DNA of 64,000 nt from Nematostella vectensis. Lineage: Eukaryota; Cnidaria; Anthozoa; Actiniaria; Edwardsiidae. The notes beneath the pieces are model-generated. The model was given only the letters and a program-made list of their open reading frames with translations, was not told the origin of the DNA and made no database searches. The stretch is taken from assembly GCF_932526225.1 (NCBI RefSeq), contig NC_064047.1:556001-620000 (forward strand), given 5' to 3'. The translations under genes and the position numbers were made by a program. This document shows, piece by piece, positions 28,601 through 40,600 of the stretch. Within the stretch, counting starts at the first letter, position 1. Every line of letters begins with the position of its first letter.

Positions 28601-31600
28601 GAGCAACATAGCAAACGAATATTTTTTTCCGCAATGACTTTCAAGTACATGCTTATGCTGTAAACGAAAACATAGTAAGACAGTAGCGTTCCAATTCTTG
28701 AAGAGCCCTGGGGTGGCGACCAGAGTGTGATAAAAACAAAAACAGAGAGAAATTAGGTAAATTGTGGTGTTCTGCGTCCCCAAGGAAAGGACATTCATGT
28801 TTTCATATCTCTACTATTAAATTCTAATACTAATGGGTTTTAAATCTTTGTGATAAACCTTTACGGATTGGTCAATAGTTTTTGTACGAGTTACATACAC
28901 GATCTTGCCCATTCTAGTGGTATAAAAGTTCTTATATTTCCGCCCCTTCATTTTAGGTGTTTGCGAACCAAGTTGACGTGAATGAAAGCCAACTTAAGGA
29001 CACTTTCAAACTTGGCGAAGACATCAGAAGGGACTCTAAATACTCCAAGGCAAAGCGCGACAGCGTGCATGGTCAGCTCAACCTGCTGCTTTCCAGATGG
29101 GACAGGATCAAGGACTTCGTGGACCTCAGGAAGGGGAGGTAATCACCAGCTGTACTAGGGTTTGCAGTGTCTTCATGTTTGCAGTATCGTAATAATGGCG
29201 CGCGATGTCGGAGTAATGCGGCGTCGCGTCGGAATAAGGGTGCTTGATGTCGGAATAGGGTGCACGATTTTGGGTGAAATATTTTGAGGCTTTGGAGCAG
29301 AGTGTTGTTTTCCAATTCAGAATGTAATTAAATTTTAGACCCATTTCCCTAAAATTGTAATTACTGCTACTGTGTCAAGTTGTTGTATAAGGTAGCTTGC
29401 GTGACCTGTGACCACGTTTCGTGACCCTATTGCGTTACTATTACATTTGTCGGTTTCAGGCTCGAGGAGACGGCCAAGCGGTTACGCCAGGATCGGGAGA
29501 ACAAGCGAGACGAGTGGGACGACAAACTGCTCGAGGTTGATGTGCTTCTTAACAATGCTGAGAAGGACTTTCGAGCAGCCGACTCACTAGCCGACGACCT
29601 TCCGACTCTTAAACGGCAGAATGCCGAATTCAAGGTAAAATTTCCTGCCACTTTCATGGTCCGCCGCCCGTGTTATTGTCTGGTTTTGACACACTTCCTT
29701 TTTCTGTCACAGAAAGTAGCAGATGACGTCACGAGTAAAAAGCGGAAGGTGACGGACTTCGACCGCTTCACTAATAAGCTGTCCGCTGACCCTGTGATGG
29801 ACGATGTATCACGTGACCACATGAAGATCGAGAGAGATGCTCGCTTGGAACGCTGGGATGCTATCCAAGACAAGATTGAGAAACACCAAGAAAAGTAAGA
29901 CCTTGTATTCCTTATAAACTGGTATGACTAGAAAAACTACAGACAAGCTGTAGAATAACTAGGTGGTATGACAAGAAAGACTACAGAAAAGCTGTAGAAT
30001 AACAAGATCGTATGTGTAGGCGTGGTGGAATCAGGGAAATAAATCAACACGAGGTTAAATAGATGTAGGTCAAAAGCTAACGCTTGAAATGTCATCCGAC
30101 AGAGACAACATTCAAAATAAATGCAGTTGACCCAGGTAGTGTGTTTTGTGAGAATTTGGGTAGGGCTCGTTTAAAAGGGTAAGAGAAAGGCTGTCTAAAG
30201 GGAGATAGAGATGTAGTATCCAACTTTGAGGGGGTTGAAGGGGGAATTTTCCCTGCTACGGCCCTTGAATGTGTCTGACCAAAGCAAGTGGCAGAAAGTT
30301 TTAATGAGCACAAGGTCATTGCTTCGTGTAGGGTATTGATTATTAAGAAAGATAATTCCAGTTAATGAGTTCATGATGTCTCCAAAATAAAAATAAATAA
30401 ATTGGTAAATTGTTATAAAGTTTATATTGCATCAAAGAGCCTATAATATTTTTGTAGGCTAAATGGCAAACTTGCTGAGCTGGAAAAAGGTCAAGACGAA
30501 CTGACTGATTGGCGCCACGACCTTTCAGCGATACAAGACCACGTGGGCACCCTAGAGCGCAAGTGCGGCCAGCCGGTATCACGTGACCTTGCCTCTTTAG
30601 AGCAGCAAAAAAAATTTATTGACGTAAGTTTGTGTTTGTAATTGTAAAGTGACACCTTAAAATTAAGGGCAGTAACTCCCGCTGGGTTGTCCAGGTGTTG
30701 ACTGTGTTCAGTTCGATAAGTCTTGTAGAGGAATCTAATATATCAAGTCTTAATTTCAGAACACTGCAAAGGATGCGGAGGTGTTTGACTCTCGCGTGAA
30801 GGAGTTCCTACGATCATCTGAAGATCTGATGGGAAAGACGACGATATCTTCCACCGACCGGCGAACAATCGACAAGGAGTGTGACCAGCTTGAGACCAGA
30901 TGGCATAGACTCAAGACAGATCTGGGCAAAGAGGAGAGAAAGTGAGTTAGGGTTAGAGTTAGCATAGACTCAAGACAGACCTGGTCAAATAGGAGAGAAA
31001 GTGAGTTAGGGTTAGAGTTAGCATAGACTCAAGACGGACCTGGTCAAAGAGGAGAGAAAGTGAGTTAGGGTTAGAGTTAGCATAGACTCAAGAGGGACAT
31101 GGTCAAAGAGTAGAGAAAGTGTGTTAGAGTTAGAGTTAGCATAGACTCAAGACAGACCTGGGCAAAGAGGAGAGAAAGTGAGTTAGGGTAAGAGTTAGCA
31201 GATACTCAAGACAGACCTGGGCAAAGAGGAGAGAAAGTGAGTTAGGGTTAGAGTTAGCATAGACTCAAGACAGACCTGGGCAAAGAGTAGAGAAAGTGTG
31301 TTAGGGTTAGAGTTAGCATAGACTCAAGACGGACCTGGTCAAAGAGGAGAGAAAGTGAGTTAGGGTTAGAGTTAGCATAGACTCAAGACGGACCTGGGCA
31401 AAGAGGAGAGAAAGTGTGTTAGGGTTAGAGTTAGCATAGACTCAAGAGGGACATGGTCAAAGAGGAGAGAAAGTGAGTTAGGGTTAGAGTTAGCATAGAC
31501 TCAAGACGGACCTGGGCAAAGAGGAGAGAAAGTGAGTTAGGGTAAGAGTTAGCATAGACTCAAGACAGACCTGGTCAAAGAGGAGAGAAAGTGAGTTAGG

Positions 31601-34600
31601 GTTAGAGTTAGCAGATACTCAAGACAGACCTGGTCAAAGAGGAGAGAAAGTGAGTTAGGGTTAGAGTTAGCAGATACTCAAGACGGACATGGGCAAAGAG
31701 GAGAGAAAGTGAGTTAGGGTTAGAGTTAGCATAGACTCAAGACAGACCTGGTCAAAGAGTAGAGAAGGCGTGTTAGGGTTAGAGTTAGCAGATACTCAAG
31801 ACGGACCTGGTCAAAGAGTAGAGAAAGTGTGTTAGGGTTAGAGTTAGCATAGACTCAAGACAGACCTGGTCAAAGAGTAGAGAAAGTGAGTTAGGGTTAG
31901 AGTTAGCATAGACTCAAGACAGACCTGGTCAAAGAGGAGAGAAAGTGTGTTAGGGTTAGAGTTAGCATAGACTCAAGACAGACCTGGTCAAAGAGGAGAG
32001 AAAGTGAGTTAGGGTTAGAGTTAGCATAGACTCAAGACAGACCTGGTCAAAGAGGAGAGAAAGTGAGTTAGGGTTAGAGTTAGCATAGACTCAAGAGGGA
32101 CATGGTCAAAGAGGAGAGAAAGTGTGTTAGGGTTAGAGTTAGCATAGACTCAAGACAGACCTGGTCAAAGAGGATAGAAAGTAAGTTAGGGTTAGAGTTA
32201 GCATAGACTCAAGACAGACCTGGTCAAAGAGGAGAGAAAGTGAGTTAGGGTTAGAGTTACCATATACTCTAGACAGACCTGGTCAAAGAGTAGAGAAAGT
32301 GTGTTAGGGTTAGAGTTAGCATAGACTCAAGACGGACCTGGTCAAAGAGGAGAGAAAGTGAGTTAGGGTTAGAGTTAGCATAGACTCAAGACGGACCTGG
32401 TCAAAGAGGAGAGAAAGTGAGTTAGGGTTAGAGTTAGCATAGACTCAAGAGGGACATGGTCAAAGAGGAGAGAAAGTGTGTTAGGGTAAGAGTTAGCATA
32501 GACTCAAGACGGACCTGGTCAAAGAGTAGAGAAAGTGTGTTAGGGTTAGAGTTAGCATAGACTCAAGACGGACCTGGTCAAAGAGGAGAGAAAGTGAGTT
32601 AGGGTTAGAGTTAGCATAGACTCAAGAGGGACATGGTCAAAGAGGAGAGAAAGTGTGTTAGGGTTAGAGTTAGCATAGACTCAAGACAGACCTGGTCAAA
32701 GAGGAGAGAAAGTGAGTTAGGGTTAGAGTTAGCATAGACTCAAGACAGACCTGGTCAAAGAGGAGAGAAAGTGAGTTAGGGTTAGAGTTAGCATAGACTC
32801 AAGAGGGACATGGTCAAAGAGGAGAGAAAGTGAGTTAGGGTTAGAGTTAGCATAGACTCAAGAGGGACATGGTCAAAGAGTAGAGAAAGTGTGTTAGGGT
32901 TAGAGTTAGCATAGACTCAAGACAGACCTGGTCAAAGAGGAGAGAAAGTGAGTTAGGGTTAGAGTTAGCATAGACTCAAGAGGGACATGGTCAAAGAGGA
33001 GAGAAAGTGAGTTAGGGTTAGAGTTAGCATAGACTCAAGAGGGACATGGTCAAAGAGGAGAGAAAGTGAGTTAGGGTTAGAGTTAGCATAGACTCAAGAC
33101 TGACCTGGGCAAAGAGGAGAGAAAGTGAATTAGGGTAAGAGTTAGCATAGACTCAAGACAGACCTGGTCAAAGAGGAGAGAAAGTGAGTTAGGGTTAGAG
33201 TTAGCAGATACTCAAGACAGACCTGGTCAAAGAGGAGAGAAAGTGAGTTAGGGTTAGAGTTAGCAGATACTCAAGACGGACATGGGCAAAGAGGAGAGAA
33301 AGTGAGTTAGGGTTAGAGTTAGCATAGACTCAAGACAGACCTGGTCAAAGAGTAGAGAAAGTGTGTTAGGGTAAGAGTTAGCATAGACTCAAGACGGACC
33401 TGGTCAAAGAGTAGAGAAAGTGAGTTAGGGTTAGAGTTAGCATAGACTCAAGACGGACCTGGTCAAAGAGGAGAGAAAGTGAGTTAGGGTTAGAGTTAGC
33501 ATAGACTCAAGACAGACCTGGTCAAAGAGGAGAGAAAGTGAGTTAGGGTTAGAGTTAGCATAGACTCAAGAGGGACATGGTCAAAGAGGAGAGAAAGTGA
33601 GTTAGGGTTAGAGTTAGCATAGACTCAAGACAGACCTGGTCAAAGAGTAGAGAAAGTGAGTTAGGGTTAGAGTTAGCATAGACTCAAGACAGACCTGGTC
33701 AAAGAGGAGAGAAAGTGTGTTAGGGTTAGAGTTAGCATAGACTCAAGACAGACCTGGTCAAAGAGGAGAGAAAGTGAGTTAGGGTTAGAGTTAGCATAGA
33801 CTCAAGACAGACCTGGTCAAAGAGGAGAGAAAGTGAGTTAGGGTTAGAGTTAGCATAGACTCAAGAGGGACATGGTCAAAGAGGAGAGAAAGTGTGTTAG
33901 GGTTAGAGTTAGCATAGACTCAAGACAGACCTGGTCAAAGAGGATAGAAAGTAAGTTAGGGTTAGAGTTAGCATAGACTCAAGACAGACCTGGTCAAAGA
34001 GGAGAGAAAGTGAGTTAGGGTTAGAGTTACCATATACTCTAGACAGACCTGGTCAAAGAGTAGAGAAAGTGTGTTAGGGTTAGAGTTAGCATAGACTCAA
34101 GACGGACCTGGTCAAAGAGGAGAGAAAGTGAGTTAGGGTTAGAGTTAGCATAGACTCAAGACGGACCTGGTCAAAGAGGAGAGAAAGTGAGTTAGGGTTA
34201 GAGTTAGCATAGACTCAAGAGGGACATGGTCAAAGAGGAGAGAAAGTGTGTTAGGGTAAGAGTTAGCATAGACTCAAGACGGACCTGGTCAAAGAGTAGA
34301 GAAAGTGTGTTAGGGTTAGAGTTAGCATAGACTCAAGACGGACCTGGTCAAAGAGGAGAGAAAGTGAGTTAGGGTTAGAGTTAGCATAGACTCAAGAGGG
34401 ACATGGTCAAAGAGGAGAGAAAGTGTGTTAGGGTTAGAGTTAGCATAGACTCAAGACAGACCTGGTCAAAGAGGAGAGAAAGTGAGTTAGGGTTAGAGTT
34501 AGCATAGACTCAAGACAGACCTGGTCAAAGAGGAGAGAAAGTGAGTTAGGGTTAGAGTTAGCATAGACTCAAGAGGGACATGGTCAAAGAGGAGAGAAAG

Positions 34601-37600
34601 TGAGTTAGGGTTAGAGTTAGCATAGACTCAAGAGGGACATGGTCAAAGAGTAGAGAAAGTGTGTTAGGGTTAGAGTTAGCATAGACTCAAGACAGACCTG
34701 GTCAAAGAGGAGAGAAAGTGAGTTAGGGTTAGAGTTAGCATAGACTCAAGAGGGACATGGTCAAAGAGGAGAGAAAGTGAGTTAGGGTTAGAGTTAGCAT
34801 AGACTCAAGAGGGACATGGTCAAAGAGGAGAGAAAGTGAGTTAGGGTTAGAGTTAGCATAGACTCAAGACTGACCTGGGCAAAGAGGAGAGAAAGTGAAT
34901 TAGGGTAAGAGTTAGCATAGACTCAAGACAGACCTGGTCAAAGAGGAGAGAAAGTGAGTTAGGGTTAGAGTTAGCAGATACTCAAGACAGACCTGGTCAA
35001 AGAGGAGAGAAAGTGAGTTAGGGTTAGAGTTAGCAGATACTCAAGACGGACATGGGCAAAGAGGAGAGAAAGTGAGTTAGGGTTAGAGTTAGCATAGACT
35101 CAAGACAGACCTGGTCAAAGAGTAGAGAAAGTGTGTTAGGGTAAGAGTTAGCATAGACTCAAGACGGACCTGGTCAAAGAGTAGAGAAAGTGAGTTAGGG
35201 TTAGAGTTAGCATAGACTCAAGACGGACCTGGTCAAAGAGGAGAGAAAGTGAGTTAGGGTTAGAGTTAGCATAGACTCAAGACAGACCTGGTCAAAGAGG
35301 AGAGAAAGTGAGTTAGGGTTAGAGTTAGCATAGACTCAAGAGGGACATGGTCAAAGAGGAGAGAAAGTGAGTTAGGGTTAGAGTTAGCAAAGACTCAAGA
35401 CGGACCTGGGCAAAGAGGAAAGAAAGTGAGTTAGGGTAAGAGTTAGCATAGACTCAAGACAGACCTGGTCAAAGAGGAGAGAAAGTGAGTTAGGGTTAGA
35501 GTTAGCAGATACTCAAGACAGACCTGGTCAAAGAGGAGAGAAAGTGAGTTAGGGTAAGAGTTAGCAGATACTCAAGACGGACATGGGCAAAGAGGAGAGA
35601 AAGTGAATTAGGGTTAGAGTTAGCATAGACTCAAGACAGACCTGGTCAAAGAGTAGAGAAAGTGTGTTAGGGTAAGAGTTATCATAGACTCAAGACGGAC
35701 CTGGTCAAAGAGTAGAGAAAGTGTGTTAGGGTTAGAGTTAGCATAGACTCAAGACGGACCTGGTCAAAGAGGAGAGAAAGTGAGTTAGGGTTAGAGTTAG
35801 CATAGACTCAAGACAGACCTGGTCAAAGAGGAGAGAAAGTGAGTTAGGGTTAGAGTTAGCATAGACTCAAGACAGACCTGGTCAAAGAGTAGAGAAAGTG
35901 TGTTAGGGTTAGAGTTAGCATAGACTCAAGACAGACCTGGTCAAAGAGGAGAGAAAGTGTGTTAGGGTAAGAGTTAGCATAGACTCAAGACAGACCTGGT
36001 CAAAGAGTAGAGAAAGTGAGTTAGGGTTAGAGTTAGCATAGACTCAAGACAGACCTGGTCAAAGAGGAGAGAAAGTGAGTTAGGGTTAGAGTTAGCAGAT
36101 ACTCAAGACAGACCTGGTCAAAGAGGAGAGAAAGTGAGTTAGGGTAAGAGTTAGCATAGACTCAAGAGGGACATGGGCAAAGAGGAGAGAAAGTGTGTTA
36201 GGGTTAGAGTTAGCATAGACTCAAGACAGACCTGGTCAAAGAGGAGAGAAAGTGAACAGGATATCAGAGAACAGATAAGCCTATCTTTTGGAGTCCTAAC
36301 GTCCTTTGTTTTACAGGATTGATGAGAGACGCGAGGCGCTACTTCTTCGACTCAAGACTCTGCTCGGTCAATGGGAACACAGGAAAACCGCAGTGTCCAC
36401 GTGGTTGTCTGAAATGGAAGCGGGTGTCAAGACCCAGGGTGCACCGGCGGCCGACTTGGACAAAGCGCGTGGGCAGAAACATGAAATGGTGGTAAGGGCA
36501 GGCTTTTCTATACAAAAGTTTTCACTGACCTTTCCGCGATACCAAACGTCATTATCTCTTTTCCAGGAAATATGCCGTGAGATCGCCCAGTATGCCAAGC
36601 AGATCAGGGACCTAGAAGAGTTTGCTGAGGCCACCACGCGGGAACCCTGTATGCGAGAATTCGAGCAGAAGCTGGTGACTAACGAAAAGGAGTCCCTTAG
36701 AGCACGATATGAGGACCTTGATCAAAACGCGGAGGCCGTAAATAAAGCGTACGTATCCATGAATAGAGTACATATTCGTAATAAAAGCAGATATTTTCGT
36801 GAAAAAAGTCTTTTTTAATAAAAAAAATACCGTTAGTTTATTGATTTGTTTACTTATTGGTGTTTTGTTTGTTGATGCGCTTCAGTTTGAGCGAAAGGGT
36901 AGATAAGTTGGAAAAAGAGCAGCGTGCCAAGATGGACCAGTGGGAGACCAAGACGGCGCCGCTGAACGAGTGGCTCGCGGACGCGGAAGTGCGTGTTGAG
37001 TCATGTGACCCAATTGGGTACGATGTCCCCATGGTAGAGCGACAGCGGCAGGAAACAAAGGTAACCCGAACTCTTATAAATTACCGGGAGTCTCGGATGT
37101 ACAATCTCGAAAGTACATTTTCTGTGTTTGAATGTATCAGACTTATCAAAACGAATCAAGTGAAGTCCCTTCATCGACCAATTTTTTTTCTAAAAACGAT
37201 GTTGAAGTACTTCTGGTCTCAATACTTTATTGTCTTGTCTGATCTGTTATTTATTTGCTTCTTACGGGCCTATTTTTCTCATGTTTTCAGTATCCTCATA
37301 AATACCCTTTCGTGCCTATCTTTCTGATGTTTCCAGTATCTACTTATATACCCTTGCGGGCCTATTTTTCTTGTGTTTTCCGTAACTACATGAATACACT
37401 TGCGGGCCTATTTTTTGTCACGTAGGAGATGATGAACGACTTCTTGAAGCAGAAACCTAAGTTCGCATCCGCACGGGACCTGGGTAACAAACTAGTGACC
37501 GAACCTTGCCTCGGTCGGGAGGAGAGAGATGCGCTAGAGCTCAAGATGACTTCACAACAAGAACAATGGGATGAACTCTACGAAAGCGTCACGCAGCGTA

Positions 37601-40600
37601 ATAATGAGTAAGTATTGCGTCACGCAACGTAATGAGTAAGTATTGCATCACGCAACGTAATGATGAGTAAGTATTGCATCACGCAACGTAATGAGTAAGT
37701 ATTGTGTCACGCAACGTAATGATGAGTTAGTATTGCGTCACGCAACGTAATGAGTAAGTATTGTGTCACGCAACGTAATTGTAAGTATTGCATCACGCAA
37801 CGTGGTAATGAGTCACCGAAATGATTCGAATAAGCGCCCTCCTTTGAATAAGCGCCCCCTTTGACCTCGAATATTAAAATAAGCGCCCCTTCGATCTCGA
37901 ATTTTGGAATAAGCCCCCCCTTTTCGAATTTTCGAATAAGCACCCCCTTCGACCTCGAATCTTTGGAATAAGCGCCCCCTTCGACCTCGAATTTTGGAAT
38001 AAGCGCCTCCTTCGACCTCGAGTTTTGGAATAAGCGCCCCCTTCGACCTCGAATCTTTGGAATAAGCGCCCACTTGGACTTCGAATCTTTGGAATAAGCG
38101 CCCACTTGGACTTCGAATCTTTGGAATGAGCGCCTCCTTTGACCTCGAATTAGCGCCTCCTCCCCTCAAAAGAGTAAGTATTGTGTCAAGCAAAATATAT
38201 ATTAGTTAGCATCGCTTCATACAAGGTAATAATGAGTCACTATTGTGTCACGCAACGTGGTGATATGTTCAAGTAATAGTATCACGCAGCGTAGCGATGA
38301 ATGTTGTGATGTGATCAAAGTACTTGATGTATTGGGGTTCAAAACATGTGATATGTTTTTTTTAGGATTCAAGAAAGGCTTAAACAGTTAGAAGAAGAGG
38401 AAGAAGCGAGAAAACGCGCAGAACTTGAAGATAAGATGAGAAGAGAAAACGAGAAAAAACGAAAGGAGGAAGAACGAGCCGAAGCCGAGCTGAAAAAGAA
38501 GGAGGAGGAGGTTCGGTTCTTCTCAAAATAATGATATCTTATTATTCAAATTTCCCAATGTCAAAGACGAGAAAGGAGTTTTTCTTACAGTACAAATTCC
38601 TAAAGAAAATCTCGTTGGGCCGAGATTCCAGTAAACTTCCCAAATATCAAAATTTTCAAGTTCCTAAAATCACATTCGTTCAATCAAGATAGCCCAACCT
38701 AAAAGGTTTTGTTAATTACAAAATTTTGCCCGGCTTCTTGGGAGGGAGATTGAATTGATGATGATAACATATTTTCTCGCGTTTAAGGAGAGGCAACGAA
38801 GAGCGGAGGAAAAGAGGAAAAATGACGAAAAGGAGAAGAAAAAGAAAGTTGACAATAAGGTAAAAAACATAATAATTGTGTTATTCTATTTCCAATGTTT
38901 TGCTAAATCACTTTTTCTATCGTAGTTCTTTTCAATCCAACTGACTGATATGTATTGCTAAATCACTTTTTCTATCCAAGTACTTCTCAAGCCAGCTGAC
39001 GTACGAGCCTCGAGTTGCTAAACCAGTCGAGGAGTCTCACGTGATGAGTAGTCCCTACGGTGAACCAATCATAATCTCTGACGAACCTCTTGTCGAGGGT
39101 GCTCTTGTTGATGACCAGTTCTCAGATCCCTTCGCCGACGCCGAGAATGAGAGCCGCAATAAGCTCGCAACATGGCGAGACAATGCTGATGAGGTATGTG
39201 CCTCGTCCCGGTACTGCGAGTAAAAAGTCTTGGGCAATCTGTGTTTAAAGGATCTTTTGTGAATTCCATGTTAGCTATGGTTTAAGGGTCAAGAGTTCTT
39301 ATCTTGTGTGTTTTACCAGGTCAGACTATGGTTGAAGGGCCAGGAGTTCAAGATTAAGCCAGAGAGCGAAGAAGAGGACATTGTCGGTTTGAAAGAACAA
39401 AAGAAGGACCTGATGGTGAGTCATACTGAAGGGGGGGGAGGGGTGGGGAGAGGGATGTCCCTTTGACTATTTTATTGTTCATATTTTATGGTGATCTTGG
39501 GCCATTTTCTTGAATTTGGAGAGTGCTCAGCCACCCCTCTCCCCACCCCTCCCCCATCATATCAGTCAATCTTGTTTTTAAAACTGTCGTTTTTAACTCG
39601 CTCGGTCATTTCCTTACAATGCATTACATACCATATTTGGTAGTCCGTTTCAATCATTTTTTTTTTCGCTTTTTTATCGCTCTAGAGCTTTGTAAGTCGA
39701 GAATTTCCACGAAAACTTGCAGGAATTCGTGTTTACTACGATTTTGCTGGCAGCCAACTTGGATATGGAGCCTAGTCCCTAACGTTTTGCAATGTCACAG
39801 ATCTCCCGTGCGCTCGCCCTAGGCTATTTTAGAACATTTAGAAAAACGACAGCCATTGATTGATATGCAGTCACCCCCACATTTCTTTTTGATTGACGAT
39901 TCTTCTTATATTTCTCAACGTGTTCTTTGGTCGCTAAAAGGTTGACCATGCTCTGTGGTCTCTAATCAATTGACCATTTGAATGTGTTCACCAGATGTTA
40001 GAAAAAGAACTGGCCGAGATGGAACCCAAATATCGAGCAGTGAAAGAAGACCACAATGCACTGCGAGACAATCAGTTCTTAGGCGAGGCTGACCAAGAGG
40101 CTGCTGACGAAGACATGCATGATATCGAGGCTCAGTGGGAGAAGATGTGCGTTGAAAAAGATCAAAAGAAAAAGAGGTGAGCGCGGTAACGAGGTTGAAA
40201 TGGGACTGAAAGTACGGTAGTGCGGTGGTTATAAGGTCAGCCTTTTTTCCGAAATATAAATACAGAAAGACCACGCTTTCTCAAACTTCAAACGGAGACA
40301 AAAGATATTTCGAGTAAGCGGGGACTAATATAAGCATGATCGATGGTAGGATATTACGTGCAAATACTCGATATTTTCTGGTATATTTACTAAGTGTTTG
40401 CATGGGTTACCTGTGTTACCAGGATCGAGGGCAAGATCGCAGACGAGGAGCGCAAAAAACTTGACAAACTGATTGGTTGCCGTGCAGACCTCAGGAACTT
40501 GCAGGAATGGATCAGCAGAAAAAATGACGAGTTCGAGAGACTGGAACCGATAGCAAAAGACCTTAAGGGTGCGACCAGGCAGAAGAGCGAGCTAAAGGCG

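Noticed and set aside
29713-29760. Nuclear localisation signal KKRKV in exon 30
   Set aside because: Sits within helix B of an ordinary repeat; single short match is weak evidence.
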